Source of the DNA: Mobilicoccus sp032056465
GTDB lineage: Bacteria > Actinomycetota > Actinomycetes > Actinomycetales > Dermatophilaceae
Strand: one strand, 5' to 3'
Assembly (NCBI RefSeq): GCF_032056465.1
Contig: NZ_DAMBCL010000005.1
Length of the DNA: 64,000 nucleotides
Below are positions 30,019-39,126 of this stretch, piece after piece (the first letter of the stretch is position 1; each line of letters opens with the position of its first letter). The notes below the pieces were generated by a model. It was not told where the DNA came from. It was given only the letters and a program-made list of their open reading frames with translations, and ran no database searches. The translations under genes and the position numbers were made by a program.

Positions 30019-32751
30019 TCACCACCAGCCCCGGCCCCGTTGTCTCACGACGAGGAGGCGGCCCTCCTGTTTACGCACCGCGACCGAACCGTCGCGATCG
30101 GAGCGATAGGTGACCGAGCCCGCGGACTGCAGGTGGGAGAGAAGGCTCGGGGTGGGGTGTCCGTAGGTGTTGTCCTCGCCGACGCTGACGAGTGCGACGG
30201 GTGCCCCCGCGAGGTCGAGGAGGCGGGCATCGTGGTCGGCCGATCCGTGGTGGGCGACCTTGACGACGTCGAACGGCATCTCCGCGTTCCCCTTCGCGTC
30301 CTCGGTCCCGCCGGCCCCGCTGTCGTGCGCGGGACCACCGATGTCGCGACCGTTCGGGGGTGCCCACGACCTGCGCAGGTCGGTGCGGACGACGGTGCCC
30401 GCCTCCTGACCGGCGTCGGCGAGGAAGAGCCCACGGACGGCGTCATCCTCGCCCGGTCCGTCGATGACGACGTCGAGCACGAGGGAGCCGTCGTTGGGTG
30501 ACCGCGCCGGCCCCGTCCGGCGTGGTCCGCGCACGAGCGCCGACACTCCTCCCCAGGCGAGCCGGTCGCCCTGGGCCACCTCGTGGACGGGGTGTCCGTG
30601 GTCGTGCCACCACCGCTCCACGCGCGGGCGGACGTCGACCATCGACGCCGCCGACACGACGACGTCCCCGACCTCGCGCCCCCGGGCCAGACCCCCGAGC
30701 CCTCCGACGTGATCGGTGTCGAAGTGCGTGAGCACCACGGCCTCCACGACGCGCACGCCCACCTCGTCGAGGCAGTCGTCGAGGAGGTCGGGATCGGGTC
30801 CGGCGTCGATGACCACCGCCCGGCCGGGACCGGACAGGAGCACGAAGGCATCTCCCTGCCCGACGTCGCACATGACGACCTGGGGAGCCGGCCCCGGGAA
30901 ACCGGTGCGCGTGCGGACGAGGAGGGCAGCCCCGACCGAGACGAGAAGCACGGCGACGAGGGTGAGTGCCACCCGTGGGCGAGGGCGACCGGGACCGCGA
31001 TGCGGGTCGCCCCGCAGCCGACGCCACAGGGGCCGCCCGCCGAGGAGGAGGACGAGGAGCACCACCGCGAGCAGGCCGGCGCCGCCGGGGCCACCCGGCC
31101 AGGGGATGGCCCGGAGCGGCGCGGTCTCCCCGACTCGAGCCGTCGTCGCGATCCCGAGGGCGGGGAGTGCCGCCGCCCACGCCGCGGCCGTGGCGCCCCA
31201 CGCCCACACGGGCGCGAGGACGGCGACGCCGGCACCGAGGAGCGTCACCGGCGCCACGAGTGGGCCGGCGAGGGCGTTGGTGAGGACGCCCACGACGTTG
31301 ATCTCGTCCTGCAGCAGCACGATCACCGGTGCGCACGTCACCTGGGCGGCGAGGGGGATCGCCAGCGCGATCGCCACCACCCGCGGCAGGCGGAGGCCGG
31401 TGGCGAGGGCGTCCGACCAGGGTCGCGCGAACACGAGCAGCCCCAGCGTGGCGAGGACCGAGAGAGCGAATCCGAAGGATCGCCCGAGCCAGGGTTCGGC
31501 GGCGAGCAACAGAAGGACCGCGCCTGCCAGGGACGGCAGTCCGACCGCCCGCCGCGCCCGCGCGAACCCCACGAGCCCGACCGCCCCCATGACGGCGGCG
31601 CGCAGGACGCTCGGGTCCGGACGCGCGAGGACGACGAAGCCGGCGAGGACGCACAGTCCCACCGCCGGACGCCAGCGGCGCCGGACCCCCACGCACCCGC
31701 AGAGCCACATCGCGCCCCCCACGACGAGCGAACAGTTCGTCCCCGAGACGGCGGTGAGGTGGGTCATGCCCGTGGCCCGCATGGCGTCGTCGAGGTCCTC
31801 GGGGACGGCCCGGCGGTCGCCGATGATCATCGCGGGCACGAGTCCCCGGGCGTCCGCGGGCAACGGCGCGGTGGCCTCGCGCATCGCGACACGGACGACG
31901 TCGGAGGCGGCCACGACCGCGCCCGGGCCCGCGCGGATCGTCGGCGGGTCGCCTGTCACGACCAGTGCGCGCACCTGATCACCCGGCTGGGCCGGGGCCA
32001 GACGGCCCCGCACCTCGACCACGTCACGCCAGCCGACGTCCGCCCACTCGATGCCCCCGAGCACGAGCACCGGTGTCCGGACCGGGGTACTCGACCCACG
32101 GGCGTCGACCCGACTCGCCGTGAGGACGACGGCGACCCGTGCCGCCCCGGCCTCCTTCCGCCGGAGCGGGCGTGGCTCCCCGGCGACCCGGCCCTCGAGA
32201 CGCACGGTGGCCCTGCCCCGTGCGAGATCGGTGAGGGGCCCGGCGCCGGATCGGTGTTCCTCCGCGGCCACCCGGAGCAGCAGGGCGGAGGAGAGCAGCA
32301 GCCCCAGGGCGAGGCCTGCGGACCGCGCCACGATCGGATGTGGGGCCGGGGCCCCTCCGTCCCGGGTTCTCCACCGCGCGGCGCGGGTGGTCCGCGGAGG
32401 CCCGGCACCACGGCCGCCGCGGTGCCGAGGACGCCTCGCCCACAGCGCGAGCGCCAGCCCGGTCACGCCGAGCAGGGCACCGATTCCCAGAGGCCACCCC
32501 GGCCCACGCCCCAGCGCGGCGGCGGAGGTGGCCCAGGCCAGCAGCGCCGGGACGAGCAGGCGCAGGTCCGCCGGGGGGTGATCCTGACGCGCCCCCTCCC
32601 GCGTCGGCCCCCTCCGGTCGCGGAGCATCGCGCCGGACGCCCCGACCTCGACGGCACCGTCATCCCCACCATCACGGTCATCCCCGCCACGACGAGCCGG
32701 TCCGGTCTTCCCGCCCCCCCGGCGGCTTCGCGCGGGCGCTGCCGCACTCAT
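30019..32751 (-). CDS. comEC: ComEC/Rec2-type DNA-uptake channel
   Basis: Polytopic protein that passes single-stranded DNA across the membrane during natural transformation. About 910 residues from the ATG at 32751: Arg/Gly-rich cytoplasmic start, the DUF4131-like segment, the competence domain with about ten helices (AVSGTNCSLVVGGAMWL, GAVGLVGFARARRAVGLPSLAGAVLLLLAAEPWL), and a C-terminal metallo-beta-lactamase domain with HFDTDHVGG and KVAHHGSADHDA. The frame is open to an ATG at 32946, directly after the comEA stop, giving 975 residues. The 32751 start is preferred because GGAGAG lies close upstream and the extra segment contains a 17-bp tandem repeat out of frame with coding. comEA-comEC form an operon. 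Confidence 0.92.
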   Translation of the reverse strand: MSAAAPARSRRGGGKTGPARRGGDDRDGGDDGAVEVGASGAMLRDRRGPTREGARQDHPPADLRLLVPALLAWATSAAALGRGPGWPLGIGALLGVTGLALALWARRPRHRGGRGAGPPRTTRAARWRTRDGGAPAPHPIVARSAGLALGLLLSSALLLRVAAEEHRSGAGPLTDLARGRATVRLEGRVAGEPRPLRRKEAGAARVAVVLTASRVDARGSSTPVRTPVLVLGGIEWADVGWRDVVEVRGRLAPAQPGDQVRALVVTGDPPTIRAGPGAVVAASDVVRVAMREATAPLPADARGLVPAMIIGDRRAVPEDLDDAMRATGMTHLTAVSGTNCSLVVGGAMWLCGCVGVRRRWRPAVGLCVLAGFVVLARPDPSVLRAAVMGAVGLVGFARARRAVGLPSLAGAVLLLLAAEPWLGRSFGFALSVLATLGLLVFARPWSDALATGLRLPRVVAIALAIPLAAQVTCAPVIVLLQDEINVVGVLTNALAGPLVAPVTLLGAGVAVLAPVWAWGATAAAWAAALPALGIATTARVGETAPLRAIPWPGGPGGAGLLAVVLLVLLLGGRPLWRRLRGDPHRGPGRPRPRVALTLVAVLLVSVGAALLVRTRTGFPGPAPQVVMCDVGQGDAFVLLSGPGRAVVIDAGPDPDLLDDCLDEVGVRVVEAVVLTHFDTDHVGGLGGLARGREVGDVVVSAASMVDVRPRVERWWHDHGHPVHEVAQGDRLAWGGVSALVRGPRRTGPARSPNDGSLVLDVVIDGPGEDDAVRGLFLADAGQEAGTVVRTDLRRSWAPPNGRDIGGPAHDSGAGGTEDAKGNAEMPFDVVKVAHHGSADHDARLLDLAGAPVALVSVGEDNTYGHPTPSLLSHLQSAGSVTYRSDRDGSVAVRKQEGRLLVVRQRGRGWW

Positions 32752-32820
32752 CTCTCCTGTCGGCTCGACAGCCCTCGTCGCTCTCATCGGCCCGGCCCAG
32801 TCGCCCATCGCGACGTCGTC

Positions 32821-32854
32821 GGCCACTTCGCCCTGTCGGCCACTTCGCCCTGTC
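32821..32854 (-). repeat. 17-bp x2 direct repeat at the comEA/comEC junction
   Basis: GGCCACTTCGCCCTGTC occurs twice in tandem (32821-32837, 32838-32854), followed by a partial third copy GGCCAC. The 17-bp period changes frame, which argues that this stretch is not coding. Confidence 0.9.
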
Positions 32855-32946
32855 GGCCACCGGGCGCTGCCGGCCACCTCGCGGCCGGCTGACGTCCTCG
32901 GTCCTGCTCGACCGATCGGCCCAGCACCGCGCACCCCTCTTCTCAT

Positions 32947-34380
32947 TCACACCCGCACCTTGGGCCGGATCTCCTCCAGTCGTTTCTCTCCGATCCCGCT
33001 CACCTCACCGAGCTCGTCGACGGACGTGAACCGTCCGTGCTCGGTCCGCCAGGCGAGGATGCGACCGGCCAGCGCCGGGCCCACGCCCGGGAGTGACTCG
33101 AGCGCGGCCTGGTCGGCCGTGTTGAGGTCGATGAGCTGTGCCGGGGGCGCCGGAGCCGCACCCGGCCGGGGTGTCGCGGGCGGGGGCATGGTGTTGACGG
33201 GGATGGGGGCGCCGTTCTTGTCGGGCACGACGATCTGCTCCCCGTCCACGACGGGACGCGCGAGGTTGACCCCGGTGAGGACCGCCCCCGGTGCCGCGCC
33301 TCCCGCCTTGGCGATGGCATCGGAGAGGCGCGCCCCCGCCGGGACCGCGACGACGCCCGCGCGGCGCACCTTGCCGACGACGTGGACGAGGTACTCCCCC
33401 GCGGGCGTGGCAGCGGCACCCACGGCCCCTGGGCTGCCGCCGGCCGAGGGCGGGGCCGTCATCGTCGCGCCGCCGCGGTCGCCTCCGGCGCCGCTCTCCC
33501 TCGTCGCGCTCCGGGCGGCCGTGGCGGATGCCGCCGGGCGAACACGCGTCGGGACGGGCTCGGACGCGGGCTCTCCCCGGACGAACGCGAGGACGACGAC
33601 GGCGACCGCCGCGACGACGACGAGGGCCGCACCCCCCACGGCGAGCCACGGCGGCGACACGCGCGCCCCCGCGAGGGTCACCGGCAACTCCCACACTCCG
33701 TCCCGCCCACGCACGAGCGCCTCCGACGGCAGCGTCGACCGTTCGCGCGTCGTCGACGATTCTCCCGTCGCCGACGGCCGTGGCTCTGCCGCCATGGATC
33801 CCGGCGCCCACGACTCCGGGGGCTCCTCCCAGGACTGCGACGGCATCACCCGCCGTCGCCCCGGTGTGCGGCCCCGGTCCGCCGGGCGCCGTCGTCCCCG
33901 TTCCTCCGCCTCTCTGCGCTCGCGCCTGCTCATCGGCGTCGACGGCGCGCGGGCGGGGGTGACGACGGCCGGGAGGGCCTCGGTGTCCGGCCCCCACAGG
34001 TCGGCCGGGATGCCGTCCCCCGGCCGGTCGAGGCGTCGGCGTCGATCGGCGCCGTCCCCCACCCGCCCCGAGGACTCACCTCCCTCATGGCCGACATCCT
34101 CGCCGCTCTCGGTCTCGCGACGCCCCGGGAACGACGCCGGCCCCCTCGCCGCGCCCGACGGCTCGGGCCACTCGCCCTCAGCAGCGTCCACGACCTCGTC
34201 CCCGCCTTCGTCCGAGCCGCGTGGGTACCTCGACCCGCGCCACGGTGGGTCGTCGACATGGTCACGATGGGCCCCCGAAGAGCGTCCGCCGGGATCACCG
34301 GGCGCGGCGCCGAACGGCACACTCTCCTGCCGCGCGGCTCGGGCGGCGGTGAGCAGGGCGGTGGCGCGGTCGACGGGCAT
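32947..34380 (-). CDS. comEA: ComEA-type DNA-binding competence protein
   Basis: Receptor that holds incoming double-stranded DNA outside the membrane. 477 residues. A long low-complexity Arg/Pro/Ser-rich N terminus (about 1-240) is followed by one membrane helix (WLAVGGAALVVVAAVAVVVLAFV), an SLBB domain (EYLVHVVGKVRRAGVVAVPAG to DGEQIVVPD) and a C-terminal helix-hairpin-helix pair (LNTADQAALESLPGVGPALAGRILAWR, ELGEVSGIGEKRLEEIR). The cytoplasmic part is much longer than in Bacillus ComEA (about 200 residues in all). A TAGCGT box 6 nt before the ATG at 34380 supports this start as leaderless. comEC follows immediately. Confidence 0.9.
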   Translation of the reverse strand: MPVDRATALLTAARAARQESVPFGAAPGDPGGRSSGAHRDHVDDPPWRGSRYPRGSDEGGDEVVDAAEGEWPEPSGAARGPASFPGRRETESGEDVGHEGGESSGRVGDGADRRRRLDRPGDGIPADLWGPDTEALPAVVTPARAPSTPMSRRERREAEERGRRRPADRGRTPGRRRVMPSQSWEEPPESWAPGSMAAEPRPSATGESSTTRERSTLPSEALVRGRDGVWELPVTLAGARVSPPWLAVGGAALVVVAAVAVVVLAFVRGEPASEPVPTRVRPAASATAARSATRESGAGGDRGGATMTAPPSAGGSPGAVGAAATPAGEYLVHVVGKVRRAGVVAVPAGARLSDAIAKAGGAAPGAVLTGVNLARPVVDGEQIVVPDKNGAPIPVNTMPPPATPRPGAAPAPPAQLIDLNTADQAALESLPGVGPALAGRILAWRTEHGRFTSVDELGEVSGIGEKRLEEIRPKVRV

Positions 34381-34386
34381 GACGAC

Positions 34387-34392
34387 ACGCTA
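34387..34392 (-). promoter_or_regulatory. -10 box of comEA (leaderless type)
   Basis: Minus-strand TAGCGT, 6 nt (GTCGTC), ATG at 34380. Identical hexamer and spacing to the serine hydrolase gene. Confidence 0.6.
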
Positions 34393-34547
34393 GGAATGCG
34401 CCGACGGTCCCCGGTCCGGGTCGCGCGGTCCTGGGGACGACCGACCTCCACCCACGGAGGGTGTGGATGACCGGTGACCGGCCGGCCGCGACGGCACCAC
34501 GGCGGGCGGTGCCCCCGGCAGGGGCGCGAGCGACCGGCCGACGCGGT

Positions 34548-35408
34548 TCACGACCCCGGCGTCACGACCGGGCTGAGCGAGACGGCGATGGCGCCGGGAC
34601 CGAGGTGGACCGCGGCGACGACCCCGATGGGGCGGACGGCGACGTCGGCGACGAGGCGTCCGTCCAGGCGTTCCTCCAGCCGCGCGGCGAGGCGGTGCGC
34701 ACCGACCTCATCGGCGAGGTGGTGGACGGTGACGGAGACGGACTGACCAGGGCAGGCGTCGCCGGCGAGCTCGACGAGGCGGGTGAGGGCACGGCCGGTG
34801 GTCCGCACCTTCTCGACCGGCTGGATGCGCCCGTCGGTGAGGCGCAGCAGCGGCCGCACGGCGAGGGCCGAACCGAAGAACGCCGCGGCGTTGCCGATGC
34901 GCCCTCCCCGGCGGAGGAACTCGAGGGTGTGGACGTAGAAGAGCAGATCTCCGGCTGCGGCCCGCGCGCGGACGACCTCGGCCACCTCCGCGTCGGCGGC
35001 TCCGTCGGCCGCCGCGCGGGCGCCCGCGACGACGGCGTGCCCGAGGGTCATCCCCATCGTCCCGGAATCGACGACGGTGACGGGGACGTCGACCGCCTCG
35101 CCGGCCAGACGCGCGGCGTCACACGTTCCCGACAGACCCTCCGCGAGGTGTGCGGAGACGATCCCGGTCGCCCCCTCGGCGGCGAGCCGTTCGTAGACGG
35201 TGCGGAACGCCTGCGGCGACGGCCTCGACGACGTGAGGGTCTTCGCGCGTCTGAGCAGACGCACCAGCTCGTCGTCGTCGAGGTCGAGGCCCTCGGTGTA
35301 CTCGTGTTCGTCGGCGAAGACGTGCAGGGGCACCACGGCGATGCCGAGGTCCTCCAGGAACTCCGTCGCGAGATAGGCCGTGGAGTCGGTGACGAGCGCG
35401 ACCGGCAC
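34548..35408 (-). CDS. DegV-family fatty-acid-binding protein
   Basis: 286 residues of the DegV/FakB fold: VALVTDSTAYLATEFLEDLGIAVVPL at the start, SSRPSPQAFRTVYERLAAEGATGIVSAHLAEGLSGTCDAAR, VVDSGTMGMTLGH and RRGGRIGNAAAFFGSALAVRPLLRLTDGRI. In firmicutes FakB proteins present fatty acids to the kinase FakA; no FakA homologue is in the window. The GTG at 35408 lies one base after the leuS stop, so translation is coupled to leuS. This leuS-degV pairing near comEA-comEC is common in actinobacteria. Confidence 0.9.
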   Translation of the reverse strand: MPVALVTDSTAYLATEFLEDLGIAVVPLHVFADEHEYTEGLDLDDDELVRLLRRAKTLTSSRPSPQAFRTVYERLAAEGATGIVSAHLAEGLSGTCDAARLAGEAVDVPVTVVDSGTMGMTLGHAVVAGARAAADGAADAEVAEVVRARAAAGDLLFYVHTLEFLRRGGRIGNAAAFFGSALAVRPLLRLTDGRIQPVEKVRTTGRALTRLVELAGDACPGQSVSVTVHHLADEVGAHRLAARLEERLDGRLVADVAVRPIGVVAAVHLGPGAIAVSLSPVVTPGS

Positions 35409-35409
35409 G

Positions 35410-38400
35410 TCAGCCCGTGACGATGTTGACGAGACCCGGCGCGCGGACGATGACCTTGCGCACCGTCTGACCGGCGATGAGGTCCGCCACCCGCGGCTCC
35501 GCGAGCGCGGTCGCCTCGAGCTCCGACTCGCTCACGTCGGCCGGCACCTCGATGCGGGCCCGCACCTTGCCCTTGATCTGGACGACGCACGTCACCGTGT
35601 CCTCCACGAGCATCGCCGGGTCGGCCTCCGGGAACGACTCGTACGTGAGGCTCTCCCCGTGCCCGAGCCGACGCCACAGTTCCTCGGCGAGGTGCGGTGC
35701 GACGGGCGCGACCATGAGCACGAGCGGCTCGGCCGCCGCGCGGGGCGTCGCGTCGCGCTTGGTGAGGTGGTTGTTGAACTCGATGAGCTTGGAGACGGCC
35801 GTGTTGAAGCGGAGCCCCGCGTAGTCGCTGCGGACGCCGTCGATCGTGCGGTGCAGCAGTCGGGCCGTCTCGTCGTCGAGGGCGTCGTCGGTGACGACGA
35901 CCTCGCCGGTCGTCTCGTCGACGACGTTGCGCCAGAGCCGCTGGAGGAATCGCTGCGAGCCGACGACCGCCCGCGTCTCCCACGGCTTGGACAGTTCGAG
36001 CGGGCCCATGCTCATCTCGTACACGCGGAAGGTGTCGGCGCCGTAGGCCTCGTACATCTCGTCGGGACTGACGACGTTCTTGAGCGACTTGCCGATCTTT
36101 CCGTACTCCCGGGACACGGACTCGCCCCGCCACGAGTACGTCACCGTGCCGTCCGGGGCCGTGCTCTCCTCGACCTCCGCGGCCGGGACGGGCTGGCCGC
36201 GGTGGTCGCGGTAGGCGTAGGCCTGGATGTAGCCCTGGCTGAAGTACCGCCGGAACGGCTCCTCGCTGCTCACGTGACCGAGATCGAAGAGCACCTTGTG
36301 CCAGAACCGCGCGTAGAGCAGGTGGAGGACCGCGTGCTCGACGCCGCCGACGTACAGGTCGACGCCGCCCGGGTCGGCGACCCCCGCGGGAGCACCGGGC
36401 ACGGTCGTGGGGCGCGGCCCCATCCAGTACTCCTCGACCGCCGGGTCGACGAACGCCTCGTCGTTGGCCGGGTCGAGGTAGCGCAGGTAGTACCAGCACG
36501 ACCCGGCCCAGTTGGGCATCGTGTTCGTCTCGCGGCGGTACCGCTTGGGCCCGTCGCCGAGGTCGAGTTCCACCTCGACCCACTCCGGCACCCGCGACAG
36601 CGGCGGCTCCGGGGAGGTGTCGGCGTCGTCGGGGTCGAAGGTCTTGGGGCTGTAGTCGGGCACGTCGGGCAGTTCGACGGGCAGCGCGGAGTCCGGGAGC
36701 GCGTGGGCGAGGCCGTCCTCGTCGAAGACGATGGGGAACGGCTCCCCCCAGTACCGCTGCCGGCTGAACAGCCAGTCCCGCAGGCGGTAGGTGACGGTGC
36801 TCTCACCCAGACCCTTCTGCGACAACCACGCAGAGATCCGTTCCTTGGCGTCCTCCAGGCCGAGGCCGTCGAGGCTCACCTCGTCGTTGGCGGAGTTGAC
36901 CGCGACTCCCCCGGCGGTGAAGGCAGCCCCCGCATCGAGCGACGTCGTGGGTGAGAACGTGGCGACGTCGGCGTCGGAAGGCGCGACGACGTCGCGGATC
37001 GGCAGCTCGAAGGCGGAGGCGAACGCATAGTCGCGGGCGTCGTGGGCCGGGACGGCCATGATCGCGCCGGTGCCGTACCCCATGAGGACGTAGTCGGCGA
37101 CGAAGACGGGGATGGCCTCGCCGTTGACGGGGTTGATGCCGTACCCGCCCGTGAAGACGCCGGTCTTCGTCTTGTCCTCGACCTGCCGCTCGACGTCGGA
37201 CTTGCGACCGGCCGCACGGCGGTACTCGGCGACGGCCTCGCGCGGCGACGCGGCCTCGACCGGCGCACCGTCGACCGTCGTGCCGCGCCAGGCCTGCGGC
37301 ACGTCGCTCGGCCAGACGTCCTCGACGAGCTCGTCGACGAGCGGGTGCTCGGGCGCGAGGACCATGAACGTCGCGCCGAAGAGGGTGTCGGGGCGCGTCG
37401 TGAACACCGTGATGGGGTCGACGCCCGCCCGCGGCGTGGCGCCGGGGCCCGCAGCACCGCCCCGGTCGGCGACGGCGAAGTCGACCCGCGCACCGTGGCT
37501 GCGCCCGATCCAGTTGCGCTGCATGAGCTTGACCTTCTCGGGCCAGTCCACACGGTCGAGATCGTCGGCCAGCCGGTCGGCGTACGCGGTGATGCGCATC
37601 ATCCACTGACGCAGGTTGGCGCGGAAGACGGGGTAGTTGCCGCGCTCGGAGCGCCCGTCGTTGGTGACCTCCTCGTTCGAGAGGACCGTGCCGAGCCCCG
37701 GGCTCCAGTTGACCGGCGCCTCCGCGGTGTAGGCGAGGCGGTGCTCGTCGAGGTAGGCGTGCTGTTCGGTGCGGTCGAGGTCGGACCAGGCCCGCCCGGC
37801 GAACGCGCCGTCCAAAAGCCGCTCACCGGATTCCAGGGCCGCGACGAGATCGGCGATGGGCCGGGCCCTGCCACGACCACCGTCTGCGCGCTCCGCGTCG
37901 GGGTCGTACCAGGACTCGTAGATCTGCAGGAAGATCCACTGGGTCCAGCGGTAGTACTCGGGGTCGATCGTCGAGATCGTGCGGCGGTCGTCGTGGCCGA
38001 GGCCGAGGCGACGCAGCTGCCGCTTCATGACGACCATGTTGGCCTCGGTCGTCTCGCGCGGATGCTGCCCGGTGGCGACGGCGAACTGCTCGGCCGGAAG
38101 GCCGAACGCGTCGTAGCCGAGGCAGTGCAGGACGTTCTTGCCGATCATGCGGTGGTATCGCGCCCACACGTCGGTCGCGATGTACCCGAGCGGGTGACCG
38201 ACGTGCAGACCCGCGCCGGAGGGGTAGGGGAACATGTCGAGGACGAGGAGCTTCTCGCGGTCGCCGACGCCCTGGGCGTCGGCCCACGGCCCGGCGGGAT
38301 TGGGGGCGCGGAACGTCCCCTCCTCCGCCCACCGGTCCTGCCAGGAGAGCTCGATCTGCTCGGCCAGCGCGGGGTCGTACCGGTAGGGGGTGTCGTTCAT
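35410..38400 (-). CDS. leuS: Leucyl-tRNA synthetase
   Basis: Charges tRNA(Leu). 996 residues, longer than the E. coli enzyme (about 860), as is usual in actinobacteria. Class I signatures are HVGH in PSGAGLHVGHPLGYIATD (HIGH equivalent) and KIGKS in YGKIGKSLKNVVSPDE (KMSKS equivalent). The CP1 editing domain includes VFTTRPDTLFGATFMVLAPEHP with its TTRPDT motif, and the catalytic core WLFSRQRYWGEPFPIV. The tRNA-binding anticodon domain and C-terminal VVQIKGKVRARIEVPAD complete it. The next gene, degV, starts one base after its stop. Confidence 0.98.
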   Translation of the reverse strand: MNDTPYRYDPALAEQIELSWQDRWAEEGTFRAPNPAGPWADAQGVGDREKLLVLDMFPYPSGAGLHVGHPLGYIATDVWARYHRMIGKNVLHCLGYDAFGLPAEQFAVATGQHPRETTEANMVVMKRQLRRLGLGHDDRRTISTIDPEYYRWTQWIFLQIYESWYDPDAERADGGRGRARPIADLVAALESGERLLDGAFAGRAWSDLDRTEQHAYLDEHRLAYTAEAPVNWSPGLGTVLSNEEVTNDGRSERGNYPVFRANLRQWMMRITAYADRLADDLDRVDWPEKVKLMQRNWIGRSHGARVDFAVADRGGAAGPGATPRAGVDPITVFTTRPDTLFGATFMVLAPEHPLVDELVEDVWPSDVPQAWRGTTVDGAPVEAASPREAVAEYRRAAGRKSDVERQVEDKTKTGVFTGGYGINPVNGEAIPVFVADYVLMGYGTGAIMAVPAHDARDYAFASAFELPIRDVVAPSDADVATFSPTTSLDAGAAFTAGGVAVNSANDEVSLDGLGLEDAKERISAWLSQKGLGESTVTYRLRDWLFSRQRYWGEPFPIVFDEDGLAHALPDSALPVELPDVPDYSPKTFDPDDADTSPEPPLSRVPEWVEVELDLGDGPKRYRRETNTMPNWAGSCWYYLRYLDPANDEAFVDPAVEEYWMGPRPTTVPGAPAGVADPGGVDLYVGGVEHAVLHLLYARFWHKVLFDLGHVSSEEPFRRYFSQGYIQAYAYRDHRGQPVPAAEVEESTAPDGTVTYSWRGESVSREYGKIGKSLKNVVSPDEMYEAYGADTFRVYEMSMGPLELSKPWETRAVVGSQRFLQRLWRNVVDETTGEVVVTDDALDDETARLLHRTIDGVRSDYAGLRFNTAVSKLIEFNNHLTKRDATPRAAAEPLVLMVAPVAPHLAEELWRRLGHGESLTYESFPEADPAMLVEDTVTCVVQIKGKVRARIEVPADVSESELEATALAEPRVADLIAGQTVRKVIVRAPGLVNIVTG

Positions 38401-38618
38401 CGCGTCCTTCGCTCCTCGGGTGCTCTCCGGCGGCGAACCCGGCGCCGGCCGGTGAGAGCGGCCATCGGCCCGCGGTGCTCGGGCCGGTGAGTCAGCCTAA
38501 CCCAGCGCCTCGACACGCCATCCGGCATATCCACCGCCCTGCGAGGGCGGCTCGTCCTTCCGCCGCCCGGCGCCCGCGACGTGCCGTCGCCACGCCTGCG
38601 ACACCCCGGGTACGACGA

Positions 38619-38647
38619 CGGGCCGCCCCCGAGAAGGGAGCGGCCCG
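38619..38647 (-). terminator. rpsT terminator hairpin
   Basis: CGGGCCG (38619-38625) pairs with CGGCCCG (38641-38647), extended inward by C/G pairs with one mismatch around a GAGAA loop. About 40 bp past the S20 stop on the minus strand. Confidence 0.75.
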
Positions 38648-38686
38648 CCTGACGCGAGTGGCCCGCGGCCACCGACGCGACGTGAC

Positions 38687-38947
38687 TCAGAGCGCGTTGT
38701 ACGCCTTGGCCATCGCCGACTTCTTGTTCGCGGCCTGGTTCTTGTGGATGACGCCCTTGCTCACGGCCTTGTCGAGCTTGCGGCTGGCGAGTGCGAGAGC
38801 CTTGCCCGCCTCCTCCTTGTTGCCCGCGGCGGCGGCGTCACGGAAGTGACGGATCCAGGTGCGGAGCTCGGACTTGTACGCCTTGTTGCGCTCGGTGCGC
38901 TTGGCGTTGGTCTTGATCCGCTTCATCTGCGAGGCGATGTTCGCCAT
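38687..38947 (-). CDS. rpsT: 30S ribosomal protein S20
   Basis: 86 residues, exact family length, beginning MANIASQMKRIKTNAKRTERN and ending NKKSAMAKAYNAL. Binds 16S rRNA during early 30S assembly. It is monocistronic, downstream of and on the same strand as holA, with a strong hairpin after it. The ATG at 38947 is fixed by the conserved N terminus. Confidence 0.98.
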   Translation of the reverse strand: MANIASQMKRIKTNAKRTERNKAYKSELRTWIRHFRDAAAAGNKEEAGKALALASRKLDKAVSKGVIHKNQAANKKSAMAKAYNAL

Positions 38948-39126
38948 GGTGACTCTCGTTTCCGGTCGTTCGGCTGTCAGGAAGGACAGGCCCGCCCTCG
39001 GGTCCGGTGCTGGTCGGGCTCCGGTCAAGGGCGGACTGTGTGGTGCGTGTCGGCGCACGACCTGAGCGCACACGCGAGGCTCCACGTTACCAGCGCCGTC
39101 CACGCCTCCCCAAAACGGCGGCGCCC

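Noticed and set aside
30583..32892. Plus-strand open frame of 769 codons opposite comEC
   Set aside because: Shadow frame; comEC with its metallo-beta-lactamase motifs is clearly the gene.
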